This document shows positions 8,660-16,632 of a stretch of DNA of 32,750 nucleotides, in pieces. The first letter of the stretch is position 1. Each line of letters begins with the position of its first letter. Under the pieces are notes generated by a model. The model was not told the DNA's origin, made no database searches, and worked only from the letters and a program-made list of their open reading frames with translations. The position numbers and the translations under genes are program-made. The stretch is from Alphaproteobacteria bacterium (GTDB taxonomy: Bacteria; Pseudomonadota; Alphaproteobacteria; Caulobacterales; Parvularculaceae): NCBI GenBank assembly GCA_013151255.1, contig JAADIQ010000124.1:1-32750 (forward strand). The letters are read 5' to 3'.

Positions 8660-9244
8660 ATGGAGCATAGCCGCAAACAACCAGATTTCCAGTGCGATAA
8701 AACCATTGTCCTGGTCGGCATGATGGGAGCCGGGAAAACCACTGTCGGGCGACGCTTGGCGCCCCGGATCGGGCTGCCGTTTTTTGACGCCGACAGCGAA
8801 ATTGAACAAGCAGCAGGAATGTCAGTTTCCGAGCTTTTTCAACGGCATGGAGAGGAAAGCTTCCGCGAGGGTGAAGCCCGGGTGATCGCCCGGTTGCTCG
8901 ACGGCCCGGCCCATGTTCTGGCCACCGGCGGCGGCGCCCTGACGCACCCGGAAACCCGCCAGCTGATCGCAGACAAATCGGTCGCCATCTGGCTCAAGGC
9001 GGACACCGACGTCCTGGCGCGGCGAGCGACCCGGCGCGGCACCCGGCCGCTGCTCGCCACTGGCGACCCTGAGGAGACGCTGACGCGGCTGATGGAGGCG
9101 CGCGAGGCCTACTATGCTGCGGCCGATATCCATATTGAAAGCCAACCGGGACCGCATGCGCTGACCGTCAATCTGATCGTGGACACTCTTGCGGCATATC
9201 TTGGCGTCGCGCCCCAACAGCGAAAGATACTTGATGATGGTTGA
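8660..9244 (+). CDS. aroK: shikimate kinase
   Basis: A 194-residue enzyme from ATG 8660; a TTG at 8615 in the same frame gives a non-homologous extension. It phosphorylates shikimate at the 3-hydroxyl with ATP in the chorismate pathway. Visible motifs are Walker A GMMGAGKTT (20-28), the shikimate-binding DAD at 43-45, a FREGE motif, the glycine triplet in LATGGGAL, and the lid arginines in RRGTRPLL. Its stop overlaps the start of aroB by 8-11 bases, a common alphaproteobacterial aroKB arrangement. The 119-base region upstream, divergent from the 41-residue peptide gene, shows no clear promoter. Confidence 0.96.
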   Translation: MEHSRKQPDFQCDKTIVLVGMMGAGKTTVGRRLAPRIGLPFFDADSEIEQAAGMSVSELFQRHGEESFREGEARVIARLLDGPAHVLATGGGALTHPETRQLIADKSVAIWLKADTDVLARRATRRGTRPLLATGDPEETLTRLMEAREAYYAAADIHIESQPGPHALTVNLIVDTLAAYLGVAPQQRKILDDG

Positions 9245-10352
9245 AGTGGTGCCGGTGCGGCTGGGTGCACGCAGCTACGATATCCATATTGGCCCGTCGC
9301 TGCTTGAAAATGCCGGCGCGCTGTTGAAGCCTTTCTTGGCCAGGCCGCGCATTGCGGTTGTTACTGATGAAAATGTTTTCGCCGCCCAAGCAGACCGCTT
9401 GAAAGACGGGCTGAAAAAGGCCGGCGTCGATTTCGATTTTATCACACTGGCGCCTGGCGAGGGGACAAAGTCGTTCGCGCAACTTGAAATTTTAACCGGG
9501 CGCCTGCTCGATCTCGGCATTGAACGCGGTGATATGATTGTCGCATTTGGCGGCGGCGTTGTCGGCGACATTACCGGCTTTGCAGCGGCCATCTTGCGGC
9601 GCGGCTGTGGGTTTGCGCAAATCCCCACAAGCCTTCTCGCGCAAGTGGACAGCGCCGTCGGCGGCAAAACGGCGATTAATGCGCCGCAGGGCAAAAACCT
9701 GATCGGCGCCTTCCACCAGCCGGCCATTGTGCTTGCCGATACGACATCGCTCAATACGCTTTCACCGCGGGAGTTGCGCGCGGGCTATGCGGAAATTGTT
9801 AAATACGGGCTGATTTCCGACCCGGCTTTTTTTGACTGGCTTGAAAAAAACGCCAGCCAGCTTTTGTCGTCCGGCGGAGCAGAAGAGCGACAATATGCGG
9901 TAAAGACATCTTGCGAAGCCAAGGCCGCTCTGGTTAGCGCCGACGAACGCGAAGAGGGCGCACGCGCGCTGCTCAATCTCGGGCACACATTCGGCCACGC
10001 TTTTGAGGCCGCCTATGGCTATGACGGCGCCCTCCTCCACGGCGAGGCTATCGGGCTCGGCATGGTTCTGGCGTTTGAGTATTCGGCAAGGCTGGGCATG
10101 TGCTCGGCCGCAGAGGCGGGGCGGGTTAAAGCGCATATTGCAGCGTCCGGATTGCCGGCGTCGATTGGCGAGCTTCCGGACAATGACAAAATCACGGCGG
10201 ACAATCTTACCACGCTGATGCTGCAGGATAAGAAAGTGCAAGATGGTAAGCTCACGCTTATCCTTGCAGATGCGATTGGCGGCGCGCGCATTGTTAAGAA
10301 CGCATCGGTTGACGATGTTCGGTTATTTCTGAAAGAAAAAATCGCCCGCTAA
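9234..10352 (+). CDS. aroB: 3-dehydroquinate synthase
   Basis: A 372-residue enzyme from ATG 9234 (a second in-frame ATG follows at 9237). It converts DAHP to 3-dehydroquinate with NAD and a divalent metal, the second step of the shikimate pathway. Visible signatures are the NAD-binding FGGGVVGDITGF segment, QIPTSLLAQVDSAVGGKTAIN, GKNLIGAFHQP, the metal-ligand ELRAGYAEIVKYGLI, and the metal-binding histidines in NLGHTFGHAFE and LLHGEAIGLGM. The length suits the usual 355-385. It is translationally coupled to aroK by overlap. A hairpin overlapping its stop codon is described separately. Confidence 0.97.
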   Translation: MMVEVVPVRLGARSYDIHIGPSLLENAGALLKPFLARPRIAVVTDENVFAAQADRLKDGLKKAGVDFDFITLAPGEGTKSFAQLEILTGRLLDLGIERGDMIVAFGGGVVGDITGFAAAILRRGCGFAQIPTSLLAQVDSAVGGKTAINAPQGKNLIGAFHQPAIVLADTTSLNTLSPRELRAGYAEIVKYGLISDPAFFDWLEKNASQLLSSGGAEERQYAVKTSCEAKAALVSADEREEGARALLNLGHTFGHAFEAAYGYDGALLHGEAIGLGMVLAFEYSARLGMCSAAEAGRVKAHIAASGLPASIGELPDNDKITADNLTTLMLQDKKVQDGKLTLILADAIGGARIVKNASVDDVRLFLKEKIAR

Positions 10353-10358
10353 CGGGCG
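10329..10358 (-). terminator. minus-strand hairpin plus T-run at the aroB stop codon
   Basis: Arms CGCCCG (10343-10348) and CGGGCG (10353-10358) form a six-base-pair stem with a CTAA loop. On the minus strand the stem is followed by ATTTTTTCTTTC, the pattern of an intrinsic terminator. On the plus strand it has no T-run. It would therefore act against antisense transcription entering aroB, not against the aro operon. The stem is short, so the call is tentative. Confidence 0.4.
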
Positions 10359-10374
10359 CAAAGGCGATACTATC

Positions 10375-11667
10375 ATGAGCGAACTCGATCCATCCCTCCT
10401 CATACCGGTCGGGGTCATCTTATTTCTTCTCCTGCTTTCGGCGTTTTTTTCCGGTTCCGAAACCGCGCTCACCGCTGTCTCGAAGGCGCGCATGCACAAG
10501 CTCGCGTCAGACGGCGACAAGCGCGCGCGCCGGGTCAATTTTCTTATTCGCGACCGTGAGCGGCTGATTGGCGCCATTTTGCTGGGCAATAACCTCGTCA
10601 ATATTCTTGCGACCTCGCTGGCGACCAGCGTCTTCATTTCCATATTCGGCCCAACCGGCGTCGCAACCGTAACCGCCACCGCCACCATGACGATTATGGT
10701 CCTGGTGTTCGCCGAAGTAACGCCGAAGACCGCCGCCATCGCGCGGTCTGACGCTTTCGCCATGCTGGTCGCGCCGGTGATGCGCTGGGTGGTTTATCTG
10801 TTTGCGCCGATAACCCGTGTGGTGCAGCTTTTGGTGCGCGGGGTTTTGCGGATATTCGGGCTCGATGTTTCCAAACACAGCGCCGTCTTATCGGCTCAAG
10901 ACGAACTCCGCGGCGCCATCGACCTCCATCACTCCGAAGGCCGCGTCGACAAAGAGGCGCGCGATTTAATTCGCGGCGCGCTGGAGCTTGATGAGTTGCG
11001 CGTGGAAGAAATCATGATCCACCGCAAATCGATTGAGATGCTGGACCTCGACCGAAAAAATGATGAAATCATTCGCCAGGCGCTCAAGAGCACACACACG
11101 CGCCTGCCGCTCTATCGGGAGAACCCGGACAACATTATCGGCATTTTGCACGCCAAGGATTTGTTGCGCGCTTTATGGAGCGCCAATGGCGACGCGAGCG
11201 CGATCAACTTTGAGGAGATCGCCCGCCGGCCCTATTTTGTGCCCGAGACCACAACGCTGCAGGAACAACTTGCCGCCTTCAAACTCAAGCAAGAGCATTT
11301 TGCGCTGGTGGTCGATGAATATGGCGCGATCATGGGGCTGGTTACCATGGAAGATATTCTCGAAGAGATCGTCGGCGAAATTGAAGATGAATATGACAGC
11401 CCGGTGCAGGGCGTCAGGCCGCAATCGGACGGCTCCATCAATGTCGACGGTAATGTCACCATCCGCGATCTCAACCGCGCCATGGACTGGAACCTGCCCG
11501 ACGATGAGGCTGTCACCGTCGCCGGGCTGGTCATCCATGAAGGCCAGTGTATTCCAGAGGTCGGACAGACATTTTCATTCCACGGGTTTCGCTTTACCAT
11601 CCTGCGTAGACGACGAAACCAGATTACCGCCCTCAAGATCACCCCCATCGCCCAGCCGAGCGTATAA
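10375..11667 (+). CDS. CNNM/CorC family transporter-like protein (DUF21-CBS-CorC_HlyC)
   Basis: A 430-residue membrane protein with the three-part layout of the CNNM/CorB family. An N-terminal DUF21 domain (about 5-185) has several helices, including the polar 'AFFSGSETALTAVSKARMHKL' helix region. A CBS-domain pair follows (about 205-335; RLPLYRE and LVVDEYGAIMGLVTMEDILEEIVGEIEDE). A CorC_HlyC domain (about 345-425) closes it. Such proteins are linked to magnesium or cobalt efflux and are often mislabelled hemolysins. AAAGG upstream of ATG 10375 is a fair ribosome site, and the gene begins 22 bases after aroB. It is probably co-transcribed with the aro genes, as seen in many alphaproteobacteria. 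Confidence 0.92.
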   Translation: MSELDPSLLIPVGVILFLLLLSAFFSGSETALTAVSKARMHKLASDGDKRARRVNFLIRDRERLIGAILLGNNLVNILATSLATSVFISIFGPTGVATVTATATMTIMVLVFAEVTPKTAAIARSDAFAMLVAPVMRWVVYLFAPITRVVQLLVRGVLRIFGLDVSKHSAVLSAQDELRGAIDLHHSEGRVDKEARDLIRGALELDELRVEEIMIHRKSIEMLDLDRKNDEIIRQALKSTHTRLPLYRENPDNIIGILHAKDLLRALWSANGDASAINFEEIARRPYFVPETTTLQEQLAAFKLKQEHFALVVDEYGAIMGLVTMEDILEEIVGEIEDEYDSPVQGVRPQSDGSINVDGNVTIRDLNRAMDWNLPDDEAVTVAGLVIHEGQCIPEVGQTFSFHGFRFTILRRRRNQITALKITPIAQPSV

Positions 11668-11699
11668 AGCGCCGCACCCGGCCAGTTGAAAGTTTATTC

Positions 11700-12986
11700 A
11701 TGGCGAAATCGCCCGGCAGGTTTGCGCTTGTCTTCATCTTCTTGACGGTCATGCTCAACATGATCGGGCTTGGCGTCATCATGCCGGTGATGCCGCAATT
11801 GATTATGGATGTGACCGGAGAAGGCCTCGATCAGGCGGCAAAGTGGGGCGGCTATCTCACTTTCGTTTATGCGCTGATGCAATTCATCATGATGCCGATT
11901 ATCGGCGGTCTGTCTGACCGGTTTGGGCGCAGACCGGTCTTGCTGGTCTCCATGGCGGCTTATGCGTTTGATTTTCTGGTGATGGCGGTGGCGCCAATTA
12001 TCGGCATTATTGTCGTTGCAAGACTTCTCGCCGGCGCCTTCGCTGCAACATTTTCAACCGCCAACGCCTATATCGCCGATATCACGCCGCCGGAAAAGCG
12101 CGCGGCTAATTTCGGGCTCATGGGCGCGGCTTTTGGCTTGGGTTTCATTATCGGGCCCGGCATTGGCGGTCTTCTTGGCGACCAGATAGGCCCGCGGGCG
12201 CCATTTTATTTTGTTGCAGCGCTTGGGGCGGCAAATTTCTGCTTTGGTCTGTTTGTGCTTCCAGAAACCCACAGGCTAGAGAACCGACGGCCGTTCGACT
12301 GGCGGCGCGCCAACGCCTTTGGCAACTTTAAACAGTTCCGCCAATATCCGGTGATGCTGCCGATCGCCGGGGCGATTTTTCTTTATCAGCTGGCGCATTG
12401 GACCTTTCCGTCAGTGTGGTCTTATTACGCGATAGAAAAATTCCAATGGTCGGCGAGCATGATTGGCGCGTCACTGATGTTTGTCGGCCTGATGGCGGCG
12501 ATTGTTCAGGGCGGGCTGACGCGGGTCATCATCCCCAAGATTGGCGAGCGCGCCGCCGCGCTTACCGGCGCCTTCATCGCCGCCGTCACCTACCTCGCGT
12601 TTGCTTTCGCCGATGCGGAATGGATGATCTATGCGTTGATCGCCATATCATCGCTTGCCGGCATCACCGGGCCGGCCCTGCAAGGAATTATGTCGCGCAC
12701 TATGCCGCCGGATGCGCAAGGCGAATTGCAAGGCGCCATCGCCGCCATCGCCAGCCTGTCGATGATTATCGGACCGCCGCTGATGACCCAGACCTTCGCG
12801 GCATTTTCAGCCCCCGGAACGCCTGTTGCGATTGCCGGCATAACTATTTTGGAAACTGGTGCGAGCTTTTATTTCCCGGGCGCGCCGTTCATCCTCGCCA
12901 GCGTTTTGACATTTCTCGCGTTCATCCCGCTCGCAATCGCCTATCGCCGCATCGGTCGCCCGCGGAAGCAAGAAACAGAGGCTTAG
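11700..12986 (+). CDS. Tet-type MFS multidrug exporter
   Basis: A 428-residue, 12-helix major facilitator. Helix 1 carries [14 protein letters not shown], as in the TetA/Bcr group. The cytoplasmic loop between helices 2 and 3 has motif [13 protein letters not shown] (69-80). The helix-5 antiporter motif C appears as [14 protein letters not shown]. These mark a proton-coupled drug:H+ antiporter family, but the substrate cannot be read from sequence. It follows the CNNM gene by 32 bases and is probably the last gene of the plus-strand cluster. No TetR-type regulator is adjacent. It ends at TAG 12984-12986, just before a set of palindromes. Confidence 0.88.
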   Translation: MAKSPGRFALVFIFLTVMLNMIGLGVIMPVMPQLIMDVTGEGLDQAAKWGGYLTFVYALMQFIMMPIIGGLSDRFGRRPVLLVSMAAYAFDFLVMAVAPIIGIIVVARLLAGAFAATFSTANAYIADITPPEKRAANFGLMGAAFGLGFIIGPGIGGLLGDQIGPRAPFYFVAALGAANFCFGLFVLPETHRLENRRPFDWRRANAFGNFKQFRQYPVMLPIAGAIFLYQLAHWTFPSVWSYYAIEKFQWSASMIGASLMFVGLMAAIVQGGLTRVIIPKIGERAAALTGAFIAAVTYLAFAFADAEWMIYALIAISSLAGITGPALQGIMSRTMPPDAQGELQGAIAAIASLSMIIGPPLMTQTFAAFSAPGTPVAIAGITILETGASFYFPGAPFILASVLTFLAFIPLAIAYRRIGRPRKQETEA

Positions 12987-13002
12987 AGTCTGACTCAAAA
13001 TT

Positions 13003-13020
13003 AGGTGTTTGAAAACACCT
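13003..13020. terminator. 8-bp hairpin after the MFS gene, possible weak terminator
   Basis: AGGTGTTT (13003-13010) and AAACACCT (13013-13020) pair with a two-base spacer, or six pairs with a six-base loop. It lies 17 bases after the MFS stop codon. There is no T-run, so it may need Rho, act as an RNA-stability hairpin, or belong to the larger repeat that follows. Confidence 0.3.
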
Positions 13021-13028
13021 CTCACAAG

Positions 13029-13117
13029 GTGTCATCACCGGATTTATTCCGGTGATCCAGGCTCGAAAGTGAGGCGCTTGCCTCACTGGATTGCCGGAAC
13101 AAGTCCGGCAATGACAC
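13029..13117. repeat. cloverleaf-like palindromic intergenic repeat
   Basis: Three back-to-back hairpins are enclosed by a closing stem. Hairpin 1 is ATCACCGGA/TCCGGTGAT (13034-13042, 13048-13056). Hairpin 2 is GTGAGGC/GCCTCAC (13069-13075, 13080-13086). Hairpin 3 is ATTGCCGGA/TCCGGCAAT (13090-13098, 13104-13112). The outer arms GTGTCAT (13029-13035) and ATGACAC (13111-13117) also pair. The hairpin-3 arm with its CAAG loop resembles a dispersed palindromic element common in alphaproteobacterial genomes. It fills the gap between two convergent genes, where it could also stop transcription or protect message ends. Confidence 0.75.
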
Positions 13118-13184
13118 AAGGGAGGTTTCATCGGCGCTAACGGATTGAAATGACTCAGTTCGTTATGGAACAGGCTCTTAGGCG

Positions 13185-13535
13185 TTATTCGCCGGACTTA
13201 GCGCGTTTTACAGATTTTAAGATGAGTTTCAGGCGGCCGTTGGCGCGTTTGAGCGCGGCTTCAAGCGAGGCGACGGCGGCGGCCAGCTCTTCGCGCTCTT
13301 CGCTCTCGGCATGGAGCATGACTTTGGCGTTTTTGATTTCCGCAGCAAGCGCTTCCAGCTTTGCGCTCGCAGATACAGCGTCTGGAACGAATTTGGTTTG
13401 TTGGTCAGGCGTCATGGCGGTCTCCCCTGGTTCTGGGTTCGAATGGTCGCTGCGGCGCGCGCGCCAGGCAAACCACCCGGTGAGCAAGCCCAGCAAATAG
13501 GCCCCGCCGACGAATATCGAGCCGATAAAAGACAT
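13185..13535 (-). CDS. small membrane-anchored coiled-coil protein
   Basis: A 116-residue protein from ATG 13535; a TTG at 13589 would add 18 non-homologous residues. One N-terminal helix (about 3-22, FIGSIFVGGAYLLGLLTGWFAW) is followed by basic residues, predicting a cytoplasmic body. A polar linker leads to a long heptad-like helix (about 55-110) rich in Ala, Leu, Glu and Lys, ending in a basic tail. The layout resembles small anchored coiled-coil proteins such as LapA-domain or YhcB-like proteins, but I cannot assign a family. It lies downstream of infC, separated by a strong terminator, so it should have its own promoter. It ends next to the palindromic repeat. Confidence 0.6.
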   Translation of the reverse strand: MSFIGSIFVGGAYLLGLLTGWFAWRARRSDHSNPEPGETAMTPDQQTKFVPDAVSASAKLEALAAEIKNAKVMLHAESEEREELAAAVASLEAALKRANGRLKLILKSVKRAKSGE

Positions 13536-13643
13536 ATCCGGTCCAGCGTTCTCCCGTTTCCCCGCAAATTTGGCGCCATCCTGGTACAAACCAGCACGCC
13601 CGAGCCGCGTACGCAGTTATGGTAAAGCAAATCATACGCCAGC

Positions 13644-13682
13644 AAAAAACCGCCTCAAGCGGCTAGCGCGAGGCGGTTTTTT
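13644..13682. terminator. strong bidirectional intrinsic terminator downstream of infC
   Basis: AAAAAACCGCCTC (13644-13656) and GAGGCGGTTTTTT (13670-13682) form a perfect 13-bp stem with a 13-base loop that holds a small inner pairing. Both strands show a G/C stem followed by six T residues, so it should stop transcription from either direction. It lies 26 bases beyond the infC stop and is the natural end of the infC message. Confidence 0.9.
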
Positions 13683-13708
13683 GGAAAGGCATTTGGTTAA
13701 GTCTGGCC

Positions 13709-14248
13709 CTATCGCGGCGCCAGCACCATCATGATTTGGCGGCCTTCTTTTTTCGGAAACTGCTCAACTTTTGCAATCTCCTCAAAATCGTCCTGCACGC
13801 GCTTTAACAAATCAGAGCCGCGCTCCTGGTGGGCCATTTCCCGGCCGCGAAACCGCAACGTGACCTTAACCTTGTCGCCGTCCTCAAAGAAACGCTTCAT
13901 CGCTTTGACCTTAACGCCATAATCATGGTCATCGATATTCGGGCGCATTTTGATCTCTTTGATCTCAACGACCTTCTGCTTCTTTTTGGCCTCGGCGCGT
14001 TTTTTCTGCTGCTGGTATTTGTATTTTCCGTAATCAAGAATTTTGCAAACAGGCGGCTGTGTATTGGGCGATACTTCGACCAGATCCAAACCGGCGCCTT
14101 CGGCAATCTCAATTGCGTCTTCTGTTTTTACAACGCCGCGCTTTTCACCTTCATGATCGATCAAAAGGACTTGCGGGACGCTGATTTCTTCATTCACGCG
14201 CGGGCCGGTGTTTTTCGGCGCTACGGGTGCGAAAGGTTTGCGTGCTAT
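13709..14248 (-). CDS. infC: translation initiation factor IF-3, non-canonical ATA start
   Basis: IF-3 binds the 30S subunit, prevents subunit joining and checks start-codon pairing. From ATA 14248 the frame gives 179 residues, the normal IF-3 length. The N-terminus reads [21 protein letters not shown], fitting alphaproteobacterial IF-3. The N-domain includes [13 protein letters not shown] and [17 protein letters not shown]. The C-domain includes [17 protein letters not shown] and [20 protein letters not shown] at 14257-14260 lies eight bases before ATA. The first conventional start, GTG at 14197, has no ribosome site and loses 17 residues. Rare start codons on infC are established (AUU in E. 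coli) and give autoregulation by IF-3's own discrimination. The exact ATA is my inference. Confidence 0.93.
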   Translation of the reverse strand: MARKPFAPVAPKNTGPRVNEEISVPQVLLIDHEGEKRGVVKTEDAIEIAEGAGLDLVEVSPNTQPPVCKILDYGKYKYQQQKKRAEAKKKQKVVEIKEIKMRPNIDDHDYGVKVKAMKRFFEDGDKVKVTLRFRGREMAHQERGSDLLKRVQDDFEEIAKVEQFPKKEGRQIMMVLAPR

Positions 14249-14260
14249 GAACTTCTCTCC
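14246..14260 (-). promoter_or_regulatory. ribosome binding site that decides the infC start
   Basis: The minus strand reads GGAGAGAAGTTC then ATA. GGAG at 14257-14260 is the only good Shine-Dalgarno sequence upstream of the IF-3 coding region, with eight-base spacing to ATA (14246-14248). No ATG, GTG or TTG lies in frame between it and GTG 14197. Confidence 0.7.
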
Positions 14261-14340
14261 TTTGGTTGCTAACGGTTATTCACTGAGCGCAATTGCGTGA
14301 CAAACCCTTAATGGCGTCACGGTTACGGTCAGAAGCGGCG

Positions 14341-14369
14341 ATATATAGGGGTTTGGCGTCACATATCAA
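14341..14369 (-). promoter_or_regulatory. candidate sigma-70-type promoter for infC
   Basis: On the minus strand TTGATA (14364-14369) is followed after 16 bases by TATATA (14342-14347), part of a TATATAT run. It would start transcription near 14335 and leave a leader of about 85 bases before infC. The -35 element overlaps the stop codon of the upstream glycosyltransferase gene, so infC can be expressed independently of it. Confidence 0.5.
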
Positions 14370-15346
14370 CGGGCGGCGGCGGAACGGAGCGCATCATCGG
14401 GCGTGGCGATCAATCCCATATTAGAAAGCGTGCGCCAGACAAAGGCGGCGTCCACCGCGCCAAGCCCGGCATCGGACGTCAAAGTGACCACATGGCGGCT
14501 GTCATGCACGGAGGCTGGCGATTTTGCGTTGACAATCAACACCCCCTGGCAGCCGACGCTAACGGCGAGATCGACTTCCTCGGCGTCGTCGCTGACAAAG
14601 AACGCCGCCTCATGGGCGAGCGCGGCGAGCTGTAGATGGTCAGTCTTGCCGGTCAGGTCCACCAGCTGCGGCGCCTGATCGGCGACGTCATCGCCGAAAT
14701 GGTGCAACTCTTTTGAGCCGGTGAGCACCGGCATAAAACCGGTCGTGGCCATAATCGAGGCAAGCCCGGCATAGCCCGAGGCGGTCCAGCGTTTGTCCTC
14801 ATCATCGCCCGGCAGGAAGAGACCGAAAGCGCCTGATATCCCGTACCAGGACGGCTTCATATTGGCCGAATCCTTGCGCGCCGACAGCGCCCAGCTAAAG
14901 TCCGGCGAGCGCGACGGCGCTTCAACGCCGGCGTCGCTAAACATCTTTTCAAAACTTGGCAGGCCAGAGGCGCTCTGACCTTTACGCGCCCGGCGCGGGG
15001 CCGGCGTCGCACAATGCCATTTCGGGCGGAACGGGCCCATGGCGCTATAGAGTTTTTTGCCCGCCTCATCGGAGGCAAGGTCGTAGACGGTTGCAAATTT
15101 GGCGGACTTTAGCTGTTGAATAAATTCCTTGCGGGCGTCGCCATCACGAAAATTCGGTATCCCCGCCACCTGGTCGAAATAGGGCGATGCGCGTGCAACG
15201 CGCTGTAGTGGCGAAATGGTCAGCAGGCTGATTTTTGCATCCGGATGCGCCTGGCGAATAGCTTCAAAGGCCGGCTCAGCAGCGACAAAGCCCGCTAAGC
15301 TATCGGTCTTGATGACAAGGATATTTTCTTTTTTTCGACCGAACAT
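14366..15346 (-). CDS. glycosyltransferase family 9 (heptosyltransferase-like)
   Basis: A 326-residue soluble protein resembling ADP-heptose:LPS heptosyltransferases. The N-terminus, ILVIKTDSLAGFVAAEPAFEAIRQAHPDAKISLLT, matches the usual 'iLiir...lGD......i..lr...P.a.i..l' opening, but the canonical GD is replaced by AG. The C-domain has FLPGDDEDKRWTASGYAGLA and a segment ending LTGKTDHLQLAALAHEAAFFVSDDAE, close to the family's 'tG.t.l.el.ali..a...v..DsG' pattern. The role is probably lipopolysaccharide or other envelope glycan assembly; donor and acceptor are unknown, and the motif changes leave activity open. It starts nine bases after the GT4 gene stop and is surely co-transcribed with it. 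Confidence 0.8.
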   Translation of the reverse strand: MFGRKKENILVIKTDSLAGFVAAEPAFEAIRQAHPDAKISLLTISPLQRVARASPYFDQVAGIPNFRDGDARKEFIQQLKSAKFATVYDLASDEAGKKLYSAMGPFRPKWHCATPAPRRARKGQSASGLPSFEKMFSDAGVEAPSRSPDFSWALSARKDSANMKPSWYGISGAFGLFLPGDDEDKRWTASGYAGLASIMATTGFMPVLTGSKELHHFGDDVADQAPQLVDLTGKTDHLQLAALAHEAAFFVSDDAEEVDLAVSVGCQGVLIVNAKSPASVHDSRHVVTLTSDAGLGAVDAAFVWRTLSNMGLIATPDDALRSAAAR

Positions 15347-15355
15347 GAACCCGTA

Positions 15356-16528
15356 CTACTCCCCGCCCGCTAAAAGATCGTCATAAACCCGCAATGTCGC
15401 ATCACACATCGCTGCCGCCGAATAAAGACTGGTCGCGCGCGCGCGCGCATTGCCGCCATAGATAGCGCGCTCTTCAACGGTCATATTTTTTAACCGCTCA
15501 ATCGCGTCCGACAAATCGCGCGCATCGCCGGGGCGGATCAGAATGCCGGTCTCGCCGTCGATGATGGTTTCAAGCGCGCCGCCATGAGCGGATGCGACCA
15601 CGGGCTTGCCCATCGCGCCCGCCTCAACCGCGATCCGGCCAAAGGCTTCGGGCCGCGTTGACGGCGCAATAACGATGTCCGCCCAGCGGTAAGCCGCCGG
15701 CATGTCAGCGCAATCGCCGACCACATGAACCATCTCGCCCACCCCACACTCGACTATCTTCGCACGCAAAAACGCTTCGTATTTAGAATTGCCTTGCGCG
15801 CCCCCGCAAAAAACTAGCGTCAAATCGGGATCATTGCCAGTGCCGGACAGGGATTTATGGCGCGCCGCCGCCTCAATCGCGTCCGAATGCCCCTTCCAGT
15901 CGGTTAACCGGCCGGCAAGGAGGACCTTAAAGCCAGTATTTTCCCCAGCCACGCCCCATTCGGCGGCAAGTTGGTTAACGCGGCTATCGTCGACTTTCGC
16001 CGGGTCAAACAGGAGGGTGTCGACGCCGCGCGGAATAACCCGGAGGCGGCGCGGCTCAATTTTATAGGCCGCTGCGATTGCCTCTGCGGTAAAGCGCGAA
16101 TTGGCGATCACACAATCGCTGCGGGTGAGCGAGGAGTTGTACCATCGCTTAAGCGGAGCATCAGTTTTGTGGGCGCCGTGATAAGTCGTTACCAGCTTCA
16201 CGCCGGTTCGCCGGGCAGCGAACAGCGCGCTCCATGCTGGCGCGCGCGAACGCGCATGAACCAGGTCAACGCCGCGCGCGCGGATCAGCCGGGTGAGCCG
16301 CCCGGCATTCAACCACATCATCGCCGGGTTCTTGGAATGCACAGGCATATCAATGACCTCGCCGCCGGCCTTGATAATATCGTTCGCCAGCCGCCCGCCG
16401 GATGAGACCACCAGCGCGCGACTGCCGGCCCGCGCAATGGCGCCGGCGATTTCCAGCGTGGTGCGCTCCGCGCCGCCGCTATCCAGCCGCGGCACAACCT
16501 GAAGGATGGTATGATGGCGCCGGGTCAT
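15356..16528 (-). CDS. glycosyltransferase family 4
   Basis: A 390-residue GT-B enzyme from ATG 16528; the open frame extends to 16852 but that part is unrelated and overlaps the divergent gene. The N-terminal Rossmann domain opens with ILQVVPRLDSGGAERTTLEIA, the 'GGaEr' motif of GT4. The C-domain contains FKVLLAGRLTDWKGH and the EX7E motif in RPEAFGRIAVEAGAMGKPVVAS (first Glu in PEAF, second in VEAG). It transfers an activated sugar to a lipid or glycan acceptor with retention. Together with the adjacent GT9 gene it suggests lipopolysaccharide core or surface glycan synthesis. Specific donor and acceptor are not readable. No strong ribosome site is visible. Confidence 0.9.
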   Translation of the reverse strand: MTRRHHTILQVVPRLDSGGAERTTLEIAGAIARAGSRALVVSSGGRLANDIIKAGGEVIDMPVHSKNPAMMWLNAGRLTRLIRARGVDLVHARSRAPAWSALFAARRTGVKLVTTYHGAHKTDAPLKRWYNSSLTRSDCVIANSRFTAEAIAAAYKIEPRRLRVIPRGVDTLLFDPAKVDDSRVNQLAAEWGVAGENTGFKVLLAGRLTDWKGHSDAIEAAARHKSLSGTGNDPDLTLVFCGGAQGNSKYEAFLRAKIVECGVGEMVHVVGDCADMPAAYRWADIVIAPSTRPEAFGRIAVEAGAMGKPVVASAHGGALETIIDGETGILIRPGDARDLSDAIERLKNMTVEERAIYGGNARARATSLYSAAAMCDATLRVYDDLLAGGE

Positions 16529-16632
16529 GAGACGCGACCGAACCCGGCGCGCATATGCGGATTTTCGAGCGCACAAGGGGATGCAAATGTCGGCGATTCG
16601 GTGTCTTCCATACTTGCGATAGTAAGCACGAA

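Noticed and set aside
13029-13117. CRISPR array or tRNA from repeated hairpins
   Set aside because: The units are inverted and different from one another, with no regular spacers, and no acceptor stem or anticodon arm with conserved tRNA bases is present.
13709-14197. infC starting at GTG 14197 (162 residues)
   Set aside because: No ribosome site precedes this GTG and it cuts off a family-like N-terminal segment that begins after a good ribosome site at an ATA codon.
13829-14272. 147-codon plus-strand frame over infC
   Set aside because: Leu/Phe-rich antisense translation of the Lys-rich IF-3 gene; an artefact.
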